This document shows, in pieces, positions 25,903 to 33,529 of a stretch of 64,000 nucleotides of DNA (its first letter is position 1; each line of letters opens with the position of its first letter). Source of the DNA: Ruania albidiflava DSM 18029 (lineage in GTDB: Bacteria > Actinomycetota > Actinomycetes > Actinomycetales > Beutenbergiaceae); NCBI RefSeq assembly GCF_000421225.1, contig NZ_ATWL01000003.1, positions 248,001 through 312,000 on the forward strand, in the 5' to 3' direction. The position numbers and the translations under genes were made by a program. The notes below the pieces were generated by a model, which worked only from the letters and a program-made list of their open reading frames with translations, did not search any database and was not told the origin of the DNA.

Positions 25903-26859
25903 GTGATCACCGCCACCGCGCGCCTGCTGCAGCTGCTCTCCTTGCTGCAGCTCCAGCGCGAGTGGACCGGTGCTGCGCTGGCCGAACGCATGGGCGTCAC
26001 CGACCGCACGGTGCGCCGGGACATCGACAAGCTCCGTGAGCTCGGCTACCCGATCCAGGCCAGTGCCGGCGTAGCGGGTGGGTACCGGCTCGGCGCCGGC
26101 GCGCGGCTGCCTCCGCTGCTGCTCGAGGGTGATGAGGCGCTCGCAGTCGCCCTCGGGCTGGCAGCCGTGGCCACCAGCCCGGTCGCCGGTGTGGCCGAGG
26201 GCTCCGTCCGTGCGCTGACCAAGCTGGAGCAGGTGCTCCCGGCCAGGTTGCGTACCAGGTTCGCCACCCTGAAAGCGGCGGTCTCCCGGATCGGCGGTCC
26301 GTCCGACGCGGTGGACCCGCAGCACCTCACCGAGGTCTCCGCGGCGATCGCCGCCCACCGTCAGCTTTCCTTCGAGTACCAGCGGGCCGACGGGCAGCGC
26401 ATCCGGCGCGTGGTCGAGCCCTACCACCTGGTGGACTCCGGGCAGCGGTGGTACCTGGTTGCCTGGGACACCGCTCGCAGCGACTGGCGCACGTTCCGGG
26501 TGGACCGCATCCGTACCCACCCCTCGGAACGTGCCCGGTTCACCCCGCGTCACCTGCCTGCTGCTGACCTCGCAGGCTACGTGCAGGAAGCGATCAGCAG
26601 GTCGCCCTACCGCTACGACGTGACGGTGCGGTTGCACGGCCCGCTCGGTGACTTCGCCTCCCGGGTCAGCCCTGCCGCCGCTCAGCTCGCCGCCGACGGT
26701 CCGGAGCGCACGCTGCTGCGTGCCGGCTGGGACGACGCTGATGACTTCCTCGGCTGGTTGTTCGCCCTGGACGTGGACTTCGAGATCCTCGGTCCACCGG
26801 AGTTCGCCGACCGGTGCCAGCAGCTCTCCGTCCGCCTGCAGGCCGCGCTGCGCCGCTGA
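25903..26859 (+). CDS. WYL-domain transcriptional regulator (YafY/PafC-like)
   Basis: 318 aa. N-terminal winged HTH (LLSLLQLQREWTGAALAERM then DRTVRRDIDKLRELGYPI), a central WYL domain (SFEYQRADGQRIRRVVEPYH, then WYLVAWDTARSDWRTFRVDR) and a C-terminal WCX-like extension. WYL domains bind nucleic acid or other ligands and tune the HTH. GTG 25903 has a -10 7 nt upstream, so a leaderless transcript is likely. Divergent from the 79-aa gene, with an inverted repeat between them. The target and ligand are unknown. Confidence 0.92.
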   Translation: MITATARLLQLLSLLQLQREWTGAALAERMGVTDRTVRRDIDKLRELGYPIQASAGVAGGYRLGAGARLPPLLLEGDEALAVALGLAAVATSPVAGVAEGSVRALTKLEQVLPARLRTRFATLKAAVSRIGGPSDAVDPQHLTEVSAAIAAHRQLSFEYQRADGQRIRRVVEPYHLVDSGQRWYLVAWDTARSDWRTFRVDRIRTHPSERARFTPRHLPAADLAGYVQEAISRSPYRYDVTVRLHGPLGDFASRVSPAAAQLAADGPERTLLRAGWDDADDFLGWLFALDVDFEILGPPEFADRCQQLSVRLQAALRR

Positions 26860-26862
26860 ACT

Positions 26863-26917
26863 GACGGTCATAGGGCACGAGCTCGGCGATATGGCGAGCT
26901 CGTGCCCTATGACCGTC
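26863..26917. repeat. 23-bp-arm perfect inverted repeat upstream of menC
   Basis: Arms at 26863-26885 and 26895-26917 are perfectly complementary over 23 bp (core TCATAGGGCACGAGCTC) around a 9-nt loop. It begins 4 nt after the WYL regulator stop and its right arm reaches the -35 region of menC. It may terminate the first gene and affect menC initiation. The arm sequence is unrelated to the 60-bp palindromes. Confidence 0.75.
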
Positions 26918-26933
26918 GTTCGCACGGCCCGCC

Positions 26934-26939
26934 TATCCT
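26934..26939 (+). promoter_or_regulatory. -10 element of menC (leaderless)
   Basis: TATCCT, 7 nt before the GTG start at 26947; no ribosome site is present. Confidence 0.65.
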
Positions 26940-26946
26940 GAGTGTC

Positions 26947-27894
26947 GTGCGCACCGCCTGCTACGCCATCGACCTGCACACCCAGTTCCGCGGGCTGACC
27001 CGTCGCGACGGTCTGCTGATCCAGGGCGACGCCGGCTGGGGCGAGTTCTCCCCGTTCTGGGACTACGACGCGCCCACCTCCCGGCCCTGGCTGGCCGCCG
27101 CCCACGAGGCTGCAGAGCACGGTTTCCCCGATCCGGTACGCACCCGGATCCCGGTGAACGTCACTGTGCCGGCCACCACCCCGCAGCGCGCCTACGAGAT
27201 CGTCACCGGCTCCGGCGGTTGCACCACCGCCAAGGTGAAGGTCGCCGAGCCGGGGCAGACGCTCGCCGAGGAGCAGGCACGACTGGAGGCGGTCCGCGCC
27301 GCCCTCGGTCCCGCCGGCAAGGTCCGCATCGACGCCAACGCCGCCTGGGACTACGAGACCGCCCGCACCCGGCTGCCGAGCCTGGACCGCGCCGCCGGCG
27401 GGCTGGAGTATGCCGAGCAGCCCTGCGCCGCAGTGGCCGACCTGGCCGCCCTGCGGCGGGCCACCGACGTGCCGATCGCCGCCGACGAGTCCATCCGCCG
27501 CGCAGCCGACCCCTACGAGGTAGCCCGCGCGGAGGCAGCCGACGTGGTCGTGGTCAAGGTCCAGCCGCTCGGTGGGGTGCGCCCCGCGCTGCGGGTCGCA
27601 GAGGACATCGGCCTGCCGGTCGTCGTCTCCTCGGCGCTGGAGACCTCGGTGGGCATCGCGGCCGGCCTGGCGCTGGCCGCCGCGCTGCCCACCCTGGAGC
27701 ACGCCTGCGGCCTGGCCACAGTGCACCTGTTCACCGACGACGTCACCGACCAGCCGCTGCTCCCGGTCGGCGGAGCCATCGACGTGCGCCGCGCCGAGCC
27801 CACCCCGGAGCGGCTCGCCGCTACCGCCGCCGATCCACAGCTGGCCGCCCGCTGGCAGGCCCGGCTGAAGGCCGTGGCAGGATCGCAGCTGTGA
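26947..27894 (+). CDS. menC: o-Succinylbenzoate synthase
   Basis: 315 aa, enolase superfamily; dehydrates SHCHC to o-succinylbenzoate in menaquinone synthesis. GTG 26947 is chosen because of the -10 7 nt upstream; the in-frame ATG at 26902 lies inside the inverted repeat. Catalytic layout is complete: KVKVA (K96, K98), metal ligands D129 (IDANAAW), E157 (YAEQP) and D180 (AADES), and the second lysine K204 (VVVKVQPLGG). It overlaps menD by 4 bases (GTGA), forming a menCD unit. Confidence 0.95.
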   Translation: MRTACYAIDLHTQFRGLTRRDGLLIQGDAGWGEFSPFWDYDAPTSRPWLAAAHEAAEHGFPDPVRTRIPVNVTVPATTPQRAYEIVTGSGGCTTAKVKVAEPGQTLAEEQARLEAVRAALGPAGKVRIDANAAWDYETARTRLPSLDRAAGGLEYAEQPCAAVADLAALRRATDVPIAADESIRRAADPYEVARAEAADVVVVKVQPLGGVRPALRVAEDIGLPVVVSSALETSVGIAAGLALAAALPTLEHACGLATVHLFTDDVTDQPLLPVGGAIDVRRAEPTPERLAATAADPQLAARWQARLKAVAGSQL

Positions 27895-29552
27895 CCCTGA
27901 CCGAGCAGAACCCGTCCACTGCGTGCGCCCGCGCGCTGGTCACCGCCCTGGTTGCCACCGGTGTGCGCGACGTGGTGCTCGCCCCCGGCTCGCGCAGCGC
28001 CCCGCTGGCCTACGCGCTGGCGGGGGCGGCCGGTGCTGGCTGGTTGCGCGTGCACGTGCGGGTGGACGAACGCAGCGCCGGCTTCGTCGCCCTCGGTCTG
28101 GCCCGGGACCGGCCCACTGCGGTGGTCACCACCTCCGGCACCGCTGTGGCCAACCTGCACCCTGCGGTGCTGGAGGCTGCGCACGCCCACCTGCCCCTCG
28201 TGGTCCTCACCGCGGACCGGCCGCACGGGCTGCGCGGTGTCGGCGCCAACCAGACGACCGACCAGGTGAAGATCTTCGGCGATGCGGTACGCGGCTGCTG
28301 GGAGGTGCCCACCGACCAGGGCGACGTCGACACCCTGGTGCGCTCCGCCGTCGTGCGGGCTGTGACGGCTGCGAACGGGACCCGCACCCGCAACCCCGGG
28401 CCGGTGCACCTGAACGTCGCCTTCGCCGACCCGCTCACGCCCGACGGCGAGTGGTCGCCCGGGCAGCGGCCGTCGCCGTGGCTGGACGTGCACCCGTCCC
28501 GGCCGGCTGTCGAGGTGGAGCTGCCTCGTGGGCCGCGCACCGTGGTGGTGGCCGGTGACGGCGCCCCCTCCGGGATCGCGGCCGTGACCGAGCGTTGGGG
28601 GTGGCCGGTGCTGGCCGAACCCAGCTCGGGGGTGCGGTCCAGCTCGTTCGCACTGGTCGCCGGGCGGGTGCTGCTGGGCGTCGAGGAGCTCGCCGGGCCG
28701 GTCGAGCGGGTGCTGGTGCTCGGCCGCCCGACGCTCAGTCGCAGCGTCAGCCGCCTGCTGGCACGCACCGACGTGCAGGTGGTGGCGCTCAGCGCGCACG
28801 CCGACTGGGCGGACGTGGCCGGTACTGCGTCGGTGGTCTGCGACCAGGTCATGGTTGCGGGGGAGCCCTCGGCGCAGGAGCAGCTGTGGTGGCTGCGGTG
28901 GGCGAGTGCGGCGGCCGCCGCCGACCGGGTGCTGAGCTCGGCCCGGGGCCTGGACGGTACGGCGGTGGCGAACCTGCTGCTCGGCACGGCAGAGTCCACG
29001 GTGGTGCTCGGTTCCTCGATGGCGGTGCGGCACGCGGACCTGACGGCGGGGGTCGGGGACGAGCTGGCTCCGGAGCTCGTGGTGGCCAACCGCGGGCTGG
29101 CGGGCATCGACGGCACCATCTCCACGGCCACTGGCCTGGCGCTGTCCGGCAGGCAGGTGCGGGCGCTGGTGGGGGACCTGACCTTCGTCCATGATGTGGG
29201 CGGTCTGGTCCGTGGCCGCCTGGAACCGGAGGTGGACCTGCAGGTGATCATGCTCGATGACGGTGGTGGCACCATCTTCGCCACCCTGGAGCACGGTCGC
29301 CCGGAGCACCAGGGGACCTTCGAGCGGTACTTCGCCACCCCGCAGCATCTGGACGTCGCAGCGCTCGCGGCAGGGTTCGGCGCCCGGTACGTGCGCATCG
29401 AGACGCTGTCGGACCTGGGTCGGGAGGTGTCCGGTCCGGTGCGAGGGCGCAGCGTGCTGCACGTGCGGCTCGACCCCCAGCAGGAGCGCGAGCGGGCGGT
29501 GCAGCTGGTCCGGCAGATGGAGACCGAGGTGCGCGCGGCGCTGCTGGACTGA
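27891..29552 (+). CDS. menD: SEPHCHC synthase (MenD)
   Basis: 553 aa thiamine-diphosphate enzyme joining isochorismate and 2-oxoglutarate at the first committed step of menaquinone synthesis. GTG start overlapping menC. Motifs are APGSRSAPLAYAL and VRVDERSAGFVALGLAR at the N-terminus, the TSGTAVANLHPAVLEA segment, and the C-terminal TPP/metal region VIMLDDGGGTIFATLEHG. The full family length is present. Together with the isochorismate synthase at 31166 it forms the entry to the pathway. Confidence 0.96.
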   Translation: MTLTEQNPSTACARALVTALVATGVRDVVLAPGSRSAPLAYALAGAAGAGWLRVHVRVDERSAGFVALGLARDRPTAVVTTSGTAVANLHPAVLEAAHAHLPLVVLTADRPHGLRGVGANQTTDQVKIFGDAVRGCWEVPTDQGDVDTLVRSAVVRAVTAANGTRTRNPGPVHLNVAFADPLTPDGEWSPGQRPSPWLDVHPSRPAVEVELPRGPRTVVVAGDGAPSGIAAVTERWGWPVLAEPSSGVRSSSFALVAGRVLLGVEELAGPVERVLVLGRPTLSRSVSRLLARTDVQVVALSAHADWADVAGTASVVCDQVMVAGEPSAQEQLWWLRWASAAAAADRVLSSARGLDGTAVANLLLGTAESTVVLGSSMAVRHADLTAGVGDELAPELVVANRGLAGIDGTISTATGLALSGRQVRALVGDLTFVHDVGGLVRGRLEPEVDLQVIMLDDGGGTIFATLEHGRPEHQGTFERYFATPQHLDVAALAAGFGARYVRIETLSDLGREVSGPVRGRSVLHVRLDPQQERERAVQLVRQMETEVRAALLD

Positions 29553-29636
29553 GGTTCTCAGCCAGTTCCCAGCCACATCTCAGCGACTGGGCAGGTCTGC
29601 GTCGTTCTATGGATCCATCACGACATGGAGGATCCG

Positions 29637-31073
29637 ATGACCAGCAACGACAAGCAGCAACCCACCGGAGGTGCGCCCACCTACTCCTGGACCGCTCCCG
29701 ACTCCTTCTCCGGCCACCCCGGCGGATACCAGCCCGCCGGCCAGGGGCACCCGGGCGGCTACCAGCACCCTGGTGAGGCGCACCCGGGCGAGTCCCAGTC
29801 CGGCCGACCCCAGCCCGGCCAGCCGCAGCCCGACTATCGCACGGCCGGTGGGCACGGCTACTCCCAGCAGGATGGTGGCCCGGGCGGCCCCGGCGGCCCC
29901 GGCGGCCCCGGCGGCCCCGGCGGCCCCGGCCAGGGCCCGCACGGACCGCAGCACCCGGGCTCGTCCGGGCGCAACCGCAAGGGTGGCAAGCCCTGGCTGA
30001 TGGTCGGCACCGCCGCAGTGCTCGCCGCGGTCCTGGCCAGCGGTGGCACTGCCCTGGTGATGCACGACCAGGCATCCGACGGCAGCAGCGAGGCCCTCGT
30101 CCAGGTGCCTTCCAGCAGCACGAACGTGGCCAGCAGCTCCGACGGCAGCCCGGACTGGGAGGCCGTCTCCAGTGCCGTGCGTCCCTCGGTGGTCGCCATC
30201 GACGTGGCCACCCAGCGTGGGGCGGCAGCAGGGTCCGGGGTGATCCTCGACGCCGACAACGCCTACATCCTCACCAACAACCACGTGGTCGACGGCGCGC
30301 AGCAGATCGCCGTCGCGCTCTACGACGGGCGGATGTTCGAGGCGAACGTCGTCGGCACCGACCCGGCCACCGACCTGGCCGTGCTGCAGCTGACCGACCC
30401 GCCGGACGACCTGCAGGCCGCCACCCTGGGCACCTCGGACGGCCTGAAGGTGGGGCAGTCGGTGATGGCGGTAGGCAACCCGCTCGGGCTCAGCTCCACG
30501 GTGACCACCGGCATCATCTCCGCCCTGGACCGCCCGGTGGCCGCCAGCGACCAGTTCAGCCGTGAGCAGGTGGTCACCAACGCCATCCAGATCGATGCGG
30601 CCATCAACCCCGGCAACTCCGGTGGTCCGCTGTTCGACTCGTCCGGGCACGTCATCGGGATCACCTCCTCGATCGCCTCCACCGGGCAGAACTCCGGCAG
30701 CATCGGTCTGGGCTTCGCGATCCCGGTCGACCTGGCCACCACCATCGCCGACCAGCTCATCCAGAACGGTTCCGCCGAGCACGCCTACCTGGGCGTCAGG
30801 CTCACCGACGGCACCGCGAAGGTGGGTGACGCCACCCGGGTCGGCGCCGAGGTGCACCAGGTGATGGCAGACACCCCGGCCGCCGAGGCCGGGCTGCAGC
30901 AAGGGGACGTGATCATCAAGATCGACGACCACACCGTCGGCGGCGCGGAGTCGCTCACTGGCTACGTGCGCACCTACTCCTCCGGCGACCAGGTCACTCT
31001 GACCGTGGTCCGGGACGGGCAGGAGCAGGAGATCACCGCCACCCTGGCCACCCGGGAGGACGTCGCGTCCTGA
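29637..31073 (+). CDS. HtrA/DegP-like membrane-anchored serine protease with PDZ domain
   Basis: 478 aa. I start at ATG 29637 because GGAGG lies 5 nt upstream; ATG 29625 overlaps that site. Residues 1-115 are a cytosolic Gly/Pro/Gln-rich tail with five GGP repeats, ~117-140 one membrane helix, then the extracytoplasmic trypsin-like domain with the complete triad: H216 (LTNNHVVDGA), D246 (ATDLAVLQL), S328 (NPGNSGGPL). A single PDZ domain ends the protein (residues ~385-475, GVRLTDGTAKVG ... GDVIIKIDDHTV). It likely degrades or refolds damaged envelope proteins. It stands alone, ending at a 70-bp palindrome. Confidence 0.95.
   Translation: MTSNDKQQPTGGAPTYSWTAPDSFSGHPGGYQPAGQGHPGGYQHPGEAHPGESQSGRPQPGQPQPDYRTAGGHGYSQQDGGPGGPGGPGGPGGPGGPGQGPHGPQHPGSSGRNRKGGKPWLMVGTAAVLAAVLASGGTALVMHDQASDGSSEALVQVPSSSTNVASSSDGSPDWEAVSSAVRPSVVAIDVATQRGAAAGSGVILDADNAYILTNNHVVDGAQQIAVALYDGRMFEANVVGTDPATDLAVLQLTDPPDDLQAATLGTSDGLKVGQSVMAVGNPLGLSSTVTTGIISALDRPVAASDQFSREQVVTNAIQIDAAINPGNSGGPLFDSSGHVIGITSSIASTGQNSGSIGLGFAIPVDLATTIADQLIQNGSAEHAYLGVRLTDGTAKVGDATRVGAEVHQVMADTPAAEAGLQQGDVIIKIDDHTVGGAESLTGYVRTYSSGDQVTLTVVRDGQEQEITATLATREDVAS
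29884..29928 (+). repeat. Five tandem 9-bp units inside the protease gene
   Basis: GCGGCCCCG repeated five times without change, encoding Gly-Gly-Pro repeats in the cytosolic tail. Perfect 9-bp units are prone to slippage in frame, so tail length may vary between strains. Confidence 0.85.
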
Positions 31074-31077
31074 CCCC

Positions 31078-31147
31078 CTGGTCGCGAACGCTCCCCTTCG
31101 CGGCGTGAATCGTCACAACCGCCGCGAAGGGGAGCGTTCGCGACCAG
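31078..31147. repeat. 60-bp palindrome family, copy 1 (28-bp arms)
   Basis: Arms 31078-31105 and 31120-31147 are perfectly complementary over 28 bp with a 14-nt loop. The inner 60 nt (31083-31142) start and end with the family ends CGCGAACGCTC and GAGCGTTCGCG. It lies between the convergent protease and isochorismate synthase genes, where it can act as a two-way terminator. Confidence 0.85.
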
Positions 31148-31165
31148 TCGGGGAGAGGGGCGGGG

Positions 31166-32464
31166 TCAGCGGTCCAGCGCGGAGCGCATCGGCGCCAGCT
31201 TCGCCACCGACTCGGCCAGCTCGTCCGCAGGGTCGGAGGCCGCCACGATCCCGCAGCCGGCGAACAGGCGGAGCCCGGTACCGGTGGCATCCACCTGCGC
31301 CGAGCGCAGCGCGATCCCCCACTCACCGTCCCCGTCGGCGCCCAGCCAGCCCACCGGCCCGGCGTACCGGCCCCGGTCCATACCCTCCCGCTCGGCGATC
31401 ACCTCGGCCGCCAGCTCGGTGGGTGTGCCGCACACCGCAGCGGTCGGGTGCAGCTCGGCGGCCACCTGCAGCGAGGACATGTCGGCATGCTCGGTGGCCA
31501 GCACTGCGGTCACGTCGGTGGCCAGGTGCATCACGTTCGGCAGGTGCAGCACGAACGGGGCGTCCGAGGCGTTCGTGCTCGCTGCGTAGGGCGCCAGCGA
31601 CGCGGTGAGCGAGTCGACGGCGAACTCGTGCTCCTCCAGGTCCTTCGAGGACCGGGCCAGCGAGGCGGCCCGGGCCAGGTCGGCCTCGTCGTCACCGGTG
31701 CGCTGGATGGTGCCGGCCAGCACCCGGGAGGAGATCAGGCCGCGTTCGCGCCGTACCAGCAGCTCCGGGGTCGCCCCTACCAACGCGTCGACGGCGAAGG
31801 TCCAGCAGGAGGGGTAGTCACCCGCCAGGTTCTTCAGCAGGCGGCGCACGTCCACCGGCGCACTGGTGCGGGCACACACGTCCCGCGCCATCACCACCTT
31901 GGCCACGGCGCCGGTGCGGATCAGGTCCACCACCCCGGCTACCGCATCTCGCCAGTGTGCCTCGTCCCGCGCACCGGCGAGGTAGTCGGCAGCCACCGGC
32001 GGCAGCAGCGGTCGCCGTGCGGAGCGCAGCGCGGTCGGGGAGGGGACCGGCGCCAGCTCGGCAGCGGAGACGACTGTGGTCACCCACGCCTGCTGCCCGC
32101 GGCGGCCGACCACCACCTCCGGCACCACCAGGGAGCCGCCGGTGGGGGAGTCGGCAGCGAAGGAGAACGATCCGAACGCCACCGGACCGGTGCCGGGCGC
32201 CTGCACCTCGTCGCGAACCACCATCCGGCCGGCCAGGTCGCGCCAGCGGGCGTCCGCCTCGGCGAACCGACCCGGCCCGGAGGTGTCGATCCGGGCAGCC
32301 TCGCCCCAGCCGACGATCCCCTCACCGCGGCGCACCCAGGCCATCGCCTCCTGTGGCTGCGGTCCGGGCAGCAGGTCTAGCAGCTCCCCCACCGCTTCGG
32401 TGGGGACGGCTACGGTCCGCGCGAGCAAGGTCGCACGTGTCGGCGCAGCGGCAGCGTCAGTCAT
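31166..32464 (-). CDS. menF: Isochorismate synthase
   Basis: 432 aa chorismate-binding enzyme converting chorismate to isochorismate for menaquinone. ATG 32464 is chosen: a TATCCT -10 lies 7 nt upstream, and the longer frame runs into an inverted repeat. Family motifs: KVVMARDVCART, ATPELLVRRERGLISSRVLA, the SKDLEEHEFAVDS segment, and the C-terminal ELHPTAAVCGTP ... YAGPVGWLGADGDGEWGIAL ... FAGCGIV. No siderophore genes are near; with menB, C, D and G around it, the menaquinone role (MenF) is favoured over a siderophore role (EntC/DhbC). Confidence 0.9.
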   Translation of the reverse strand: MTDAAAAPTRATLLARTVAVPTEAVGELLDLLPGPQPQEAMAWVRRGEGIVGWGEAARIDTSGPGRFAEADARWRDLAGRMVVRDEVQAPGTGPVAFGSFSFAADSPTGGSLVVPEVVVGRRGQQAWVTTVVSAAELAPVPSPTALRSARRPLLPPVAADYLAGARDEAHWRDAVAGVVDLIRTGAVAKVVMARDVCARTSAPVDVRRLLKNLAGDYPSCWTFAVDALVGATPELLVRRERGLISSRVLAGTIQRTGDDEADLARAASLARSSKDLEEHEFAVDSLTASLAPYAASTNASDAPFVLHLPNVMHLATDVTAVLATEHADMSSLQVAAELHPTAAVCGTPTELAAEVIAEREGMDRGRYAGPVGWLGADGDGEWGIALRSAQVDATGTGLRLFAGCGIVAASDPADELAESVAKLAPMRSALDR

Positions 32465-32471
32465 CAAGGTC

Positions 32472-32477
32472 AGGATA
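32472..32477 (-). promoter_or_regulatory. -10 element of menF (leaderless)
   Basis: TATCCT on the minus strand, 7 nt before the ATG at 32464; no ribosome site. Confidence 0.65.
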
Positions 32478-32533
32478 TGCCGCCGGCTCCTGCGGTACCG
32501 GCCGCCCCACGTGATGCGCCCCACTTTCTCCCG

Positions 32534-32607
32534 CCCCTCGCGGGTCGTCATGCCAGCCGTGCGCCATAGCGCACCGGTGGCATGACGACCCGCAGGGTCG
32601 ATAGGGG
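32534..32607. repeat. Inverted repeat between divergent menF and menG
   Basis: Perfect 16-bp arms GCGGGTCGTCATGCCA (32540-32555) and complement (32578-32593), an inner GTGCGC/GCGCAC stem and outer CCCCT/AGGGG (32534-32538, 32603-32607). It overlaps the menG -10 region, so it cannot be only a terminator; it may be a regulatory or cruciform-prone site. Confidence 0.65.
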
Positions 32608-32612
32608 ATGAT
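32607..32612 (+). promoter_or_regulatory. Possible -10 element of menG (leaderless)
   Basis: GATGAT, 7 nt before ATG 32620. A weaker match to the -10 consensus than in the other men genes, but the spacing is the same. Confidence 0.4.
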
Positions 32613-32619
32613 GGGGCAC

Positions 32620-33369
32620 ATGTCACGAGCCAGCCTGGCCAAGGACCCGCGCGAGGTAGCGGGCATGTTCGACGGTGTCGCCGCCGGCTACGACCGCACC
32701 AACGACGTACTCACCATGGGTATCGACCGGCTCTGGCGGCGGGCCACGGTGGCCGCGGTCGAGGCCCGGCCCGGGATGCGGGTGCTCGACCTGGCAGCCG
32801 GCACCGGCACCTCCAGCGAGGTGTATGCCGATGCCGGTGTCGAGGTGGTGCCCTGCGACTTCTCCGCCGGCATGGTTGCCGTCGGCAAGCGCCGGCGCCC
32901 GGACCTGCCGTTCGTCGTCGGGGATGCGATGGCGTTGCCGTTCGCCGACGACTGCTTCGACGTGGTCACCATCTCCTTCGGACTGCGCAACGTCGTGGAC
33001 ACGACGGCGGGTCTGGCCGAGATGTTCCGCGTCACCCGCCCCGGTGGTCGGGTCGTGGTGTGCGAGTTCTCCCGCCCGCCGAACCGGCTCTGGGCCACCG
33101 CCTACGGGCTCTACCGCGACTACGTGCTGCCGCAGGTGGCCCGCCTGGTCTCCTCCAACACCGACGCCTACTCCTACCTGTCGGAGTCGATCGTCGACTG
33201 GCCGGACCAGCGCGAGCTGGCCGGTCTGATGCACCAGGCCGGCTGGCGGTCGGTGGCGTTCCGGAACCTCACCGGCGGCATCGTCGCCCTGCACCGCGGC
33301 AGCAAACCGGCTCAGCGTCCCAGCGTGCGGAACCAGCGATTCCCACAGGGTGGGCGCACCGGTAATTAG
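32620..33369 (+). CDS. menG: Demethylmenaquinone methyltransferase
   Basis: 249 aa SAM-dependent methyltransferase (UbiE/MenG) making menaquinone from demethylmenaquinone. ATG 32620 is preferred to ATG 32608/32611 because of the 7-nt -10 spacing. Motifs: [19 protein letters not shown] (UbiE signature), SAM-binding [34 protein letters not shown] and CEFSRPPN. The C-terminal ~15 residues (after LHRG) are an extra basic tail. The next gene is a menaquinone-tail-reductase-like flavoprotein. Confidence 0.95.
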   Translation: MSRASLAKDPREVAGMFDGVAAGYDRTNDVLTMGIDRLWRRATVAAVEARPGMRVLDLAAGTGTSSEVYADAGVEVVPCDFSAGMVAVGKRRRPDLPFVVGDAMALPFADDCFDVVTISFGLRNVVDTTAGLAEMFRVTRPGGRVVVCEFSRPPNRLWATAYGLYRDYVLPQVARLVSSNTDAYSYLSESIVDWPDQRELAGLMHQAGWRSVAFRNLTGGIVALHRGSKPAQRPSVRNQRFPQGGRTGN

Positions 33370-33518
33370 CGCACACGCCAGTCGCATAAAAGCGGCGGAT
33401 TTTCGCGGGATCCCCGGGCTCGGTCGTGGTCTCAGCAGGTGCGATCAACGGGTAGCCTAGGCACCGAGGACCGATCCGCGGCGGCAGGTCGGCGCTTTGG
33501 CGCGAGCACTTCCGCAAC

Positions 33519-33524
33519 TAGGGT
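33519..33524 (+). promoter_or_regulatory. -10 element of the flavoprotein gene
   Basis: TAGGGT with a TTGGCG-like -35 16 bp upstream (33497-33502), 5 nt before the GTG at 33530. This may also drive the nuo operon. The 33370-33496 gap otherwise shows only a TAGCCT at 33453 and no gene. Confidence 0.5.
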
Positions 33525-33529
33525 CGCGG

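Noticed and set aside
31166-32464. Isochorismate synthase as a siderophore enzyme
   Set aside because: No 2,3-dihydroxybenzoate or NRPS genes are nearby, while menB, C, D and G surround it.
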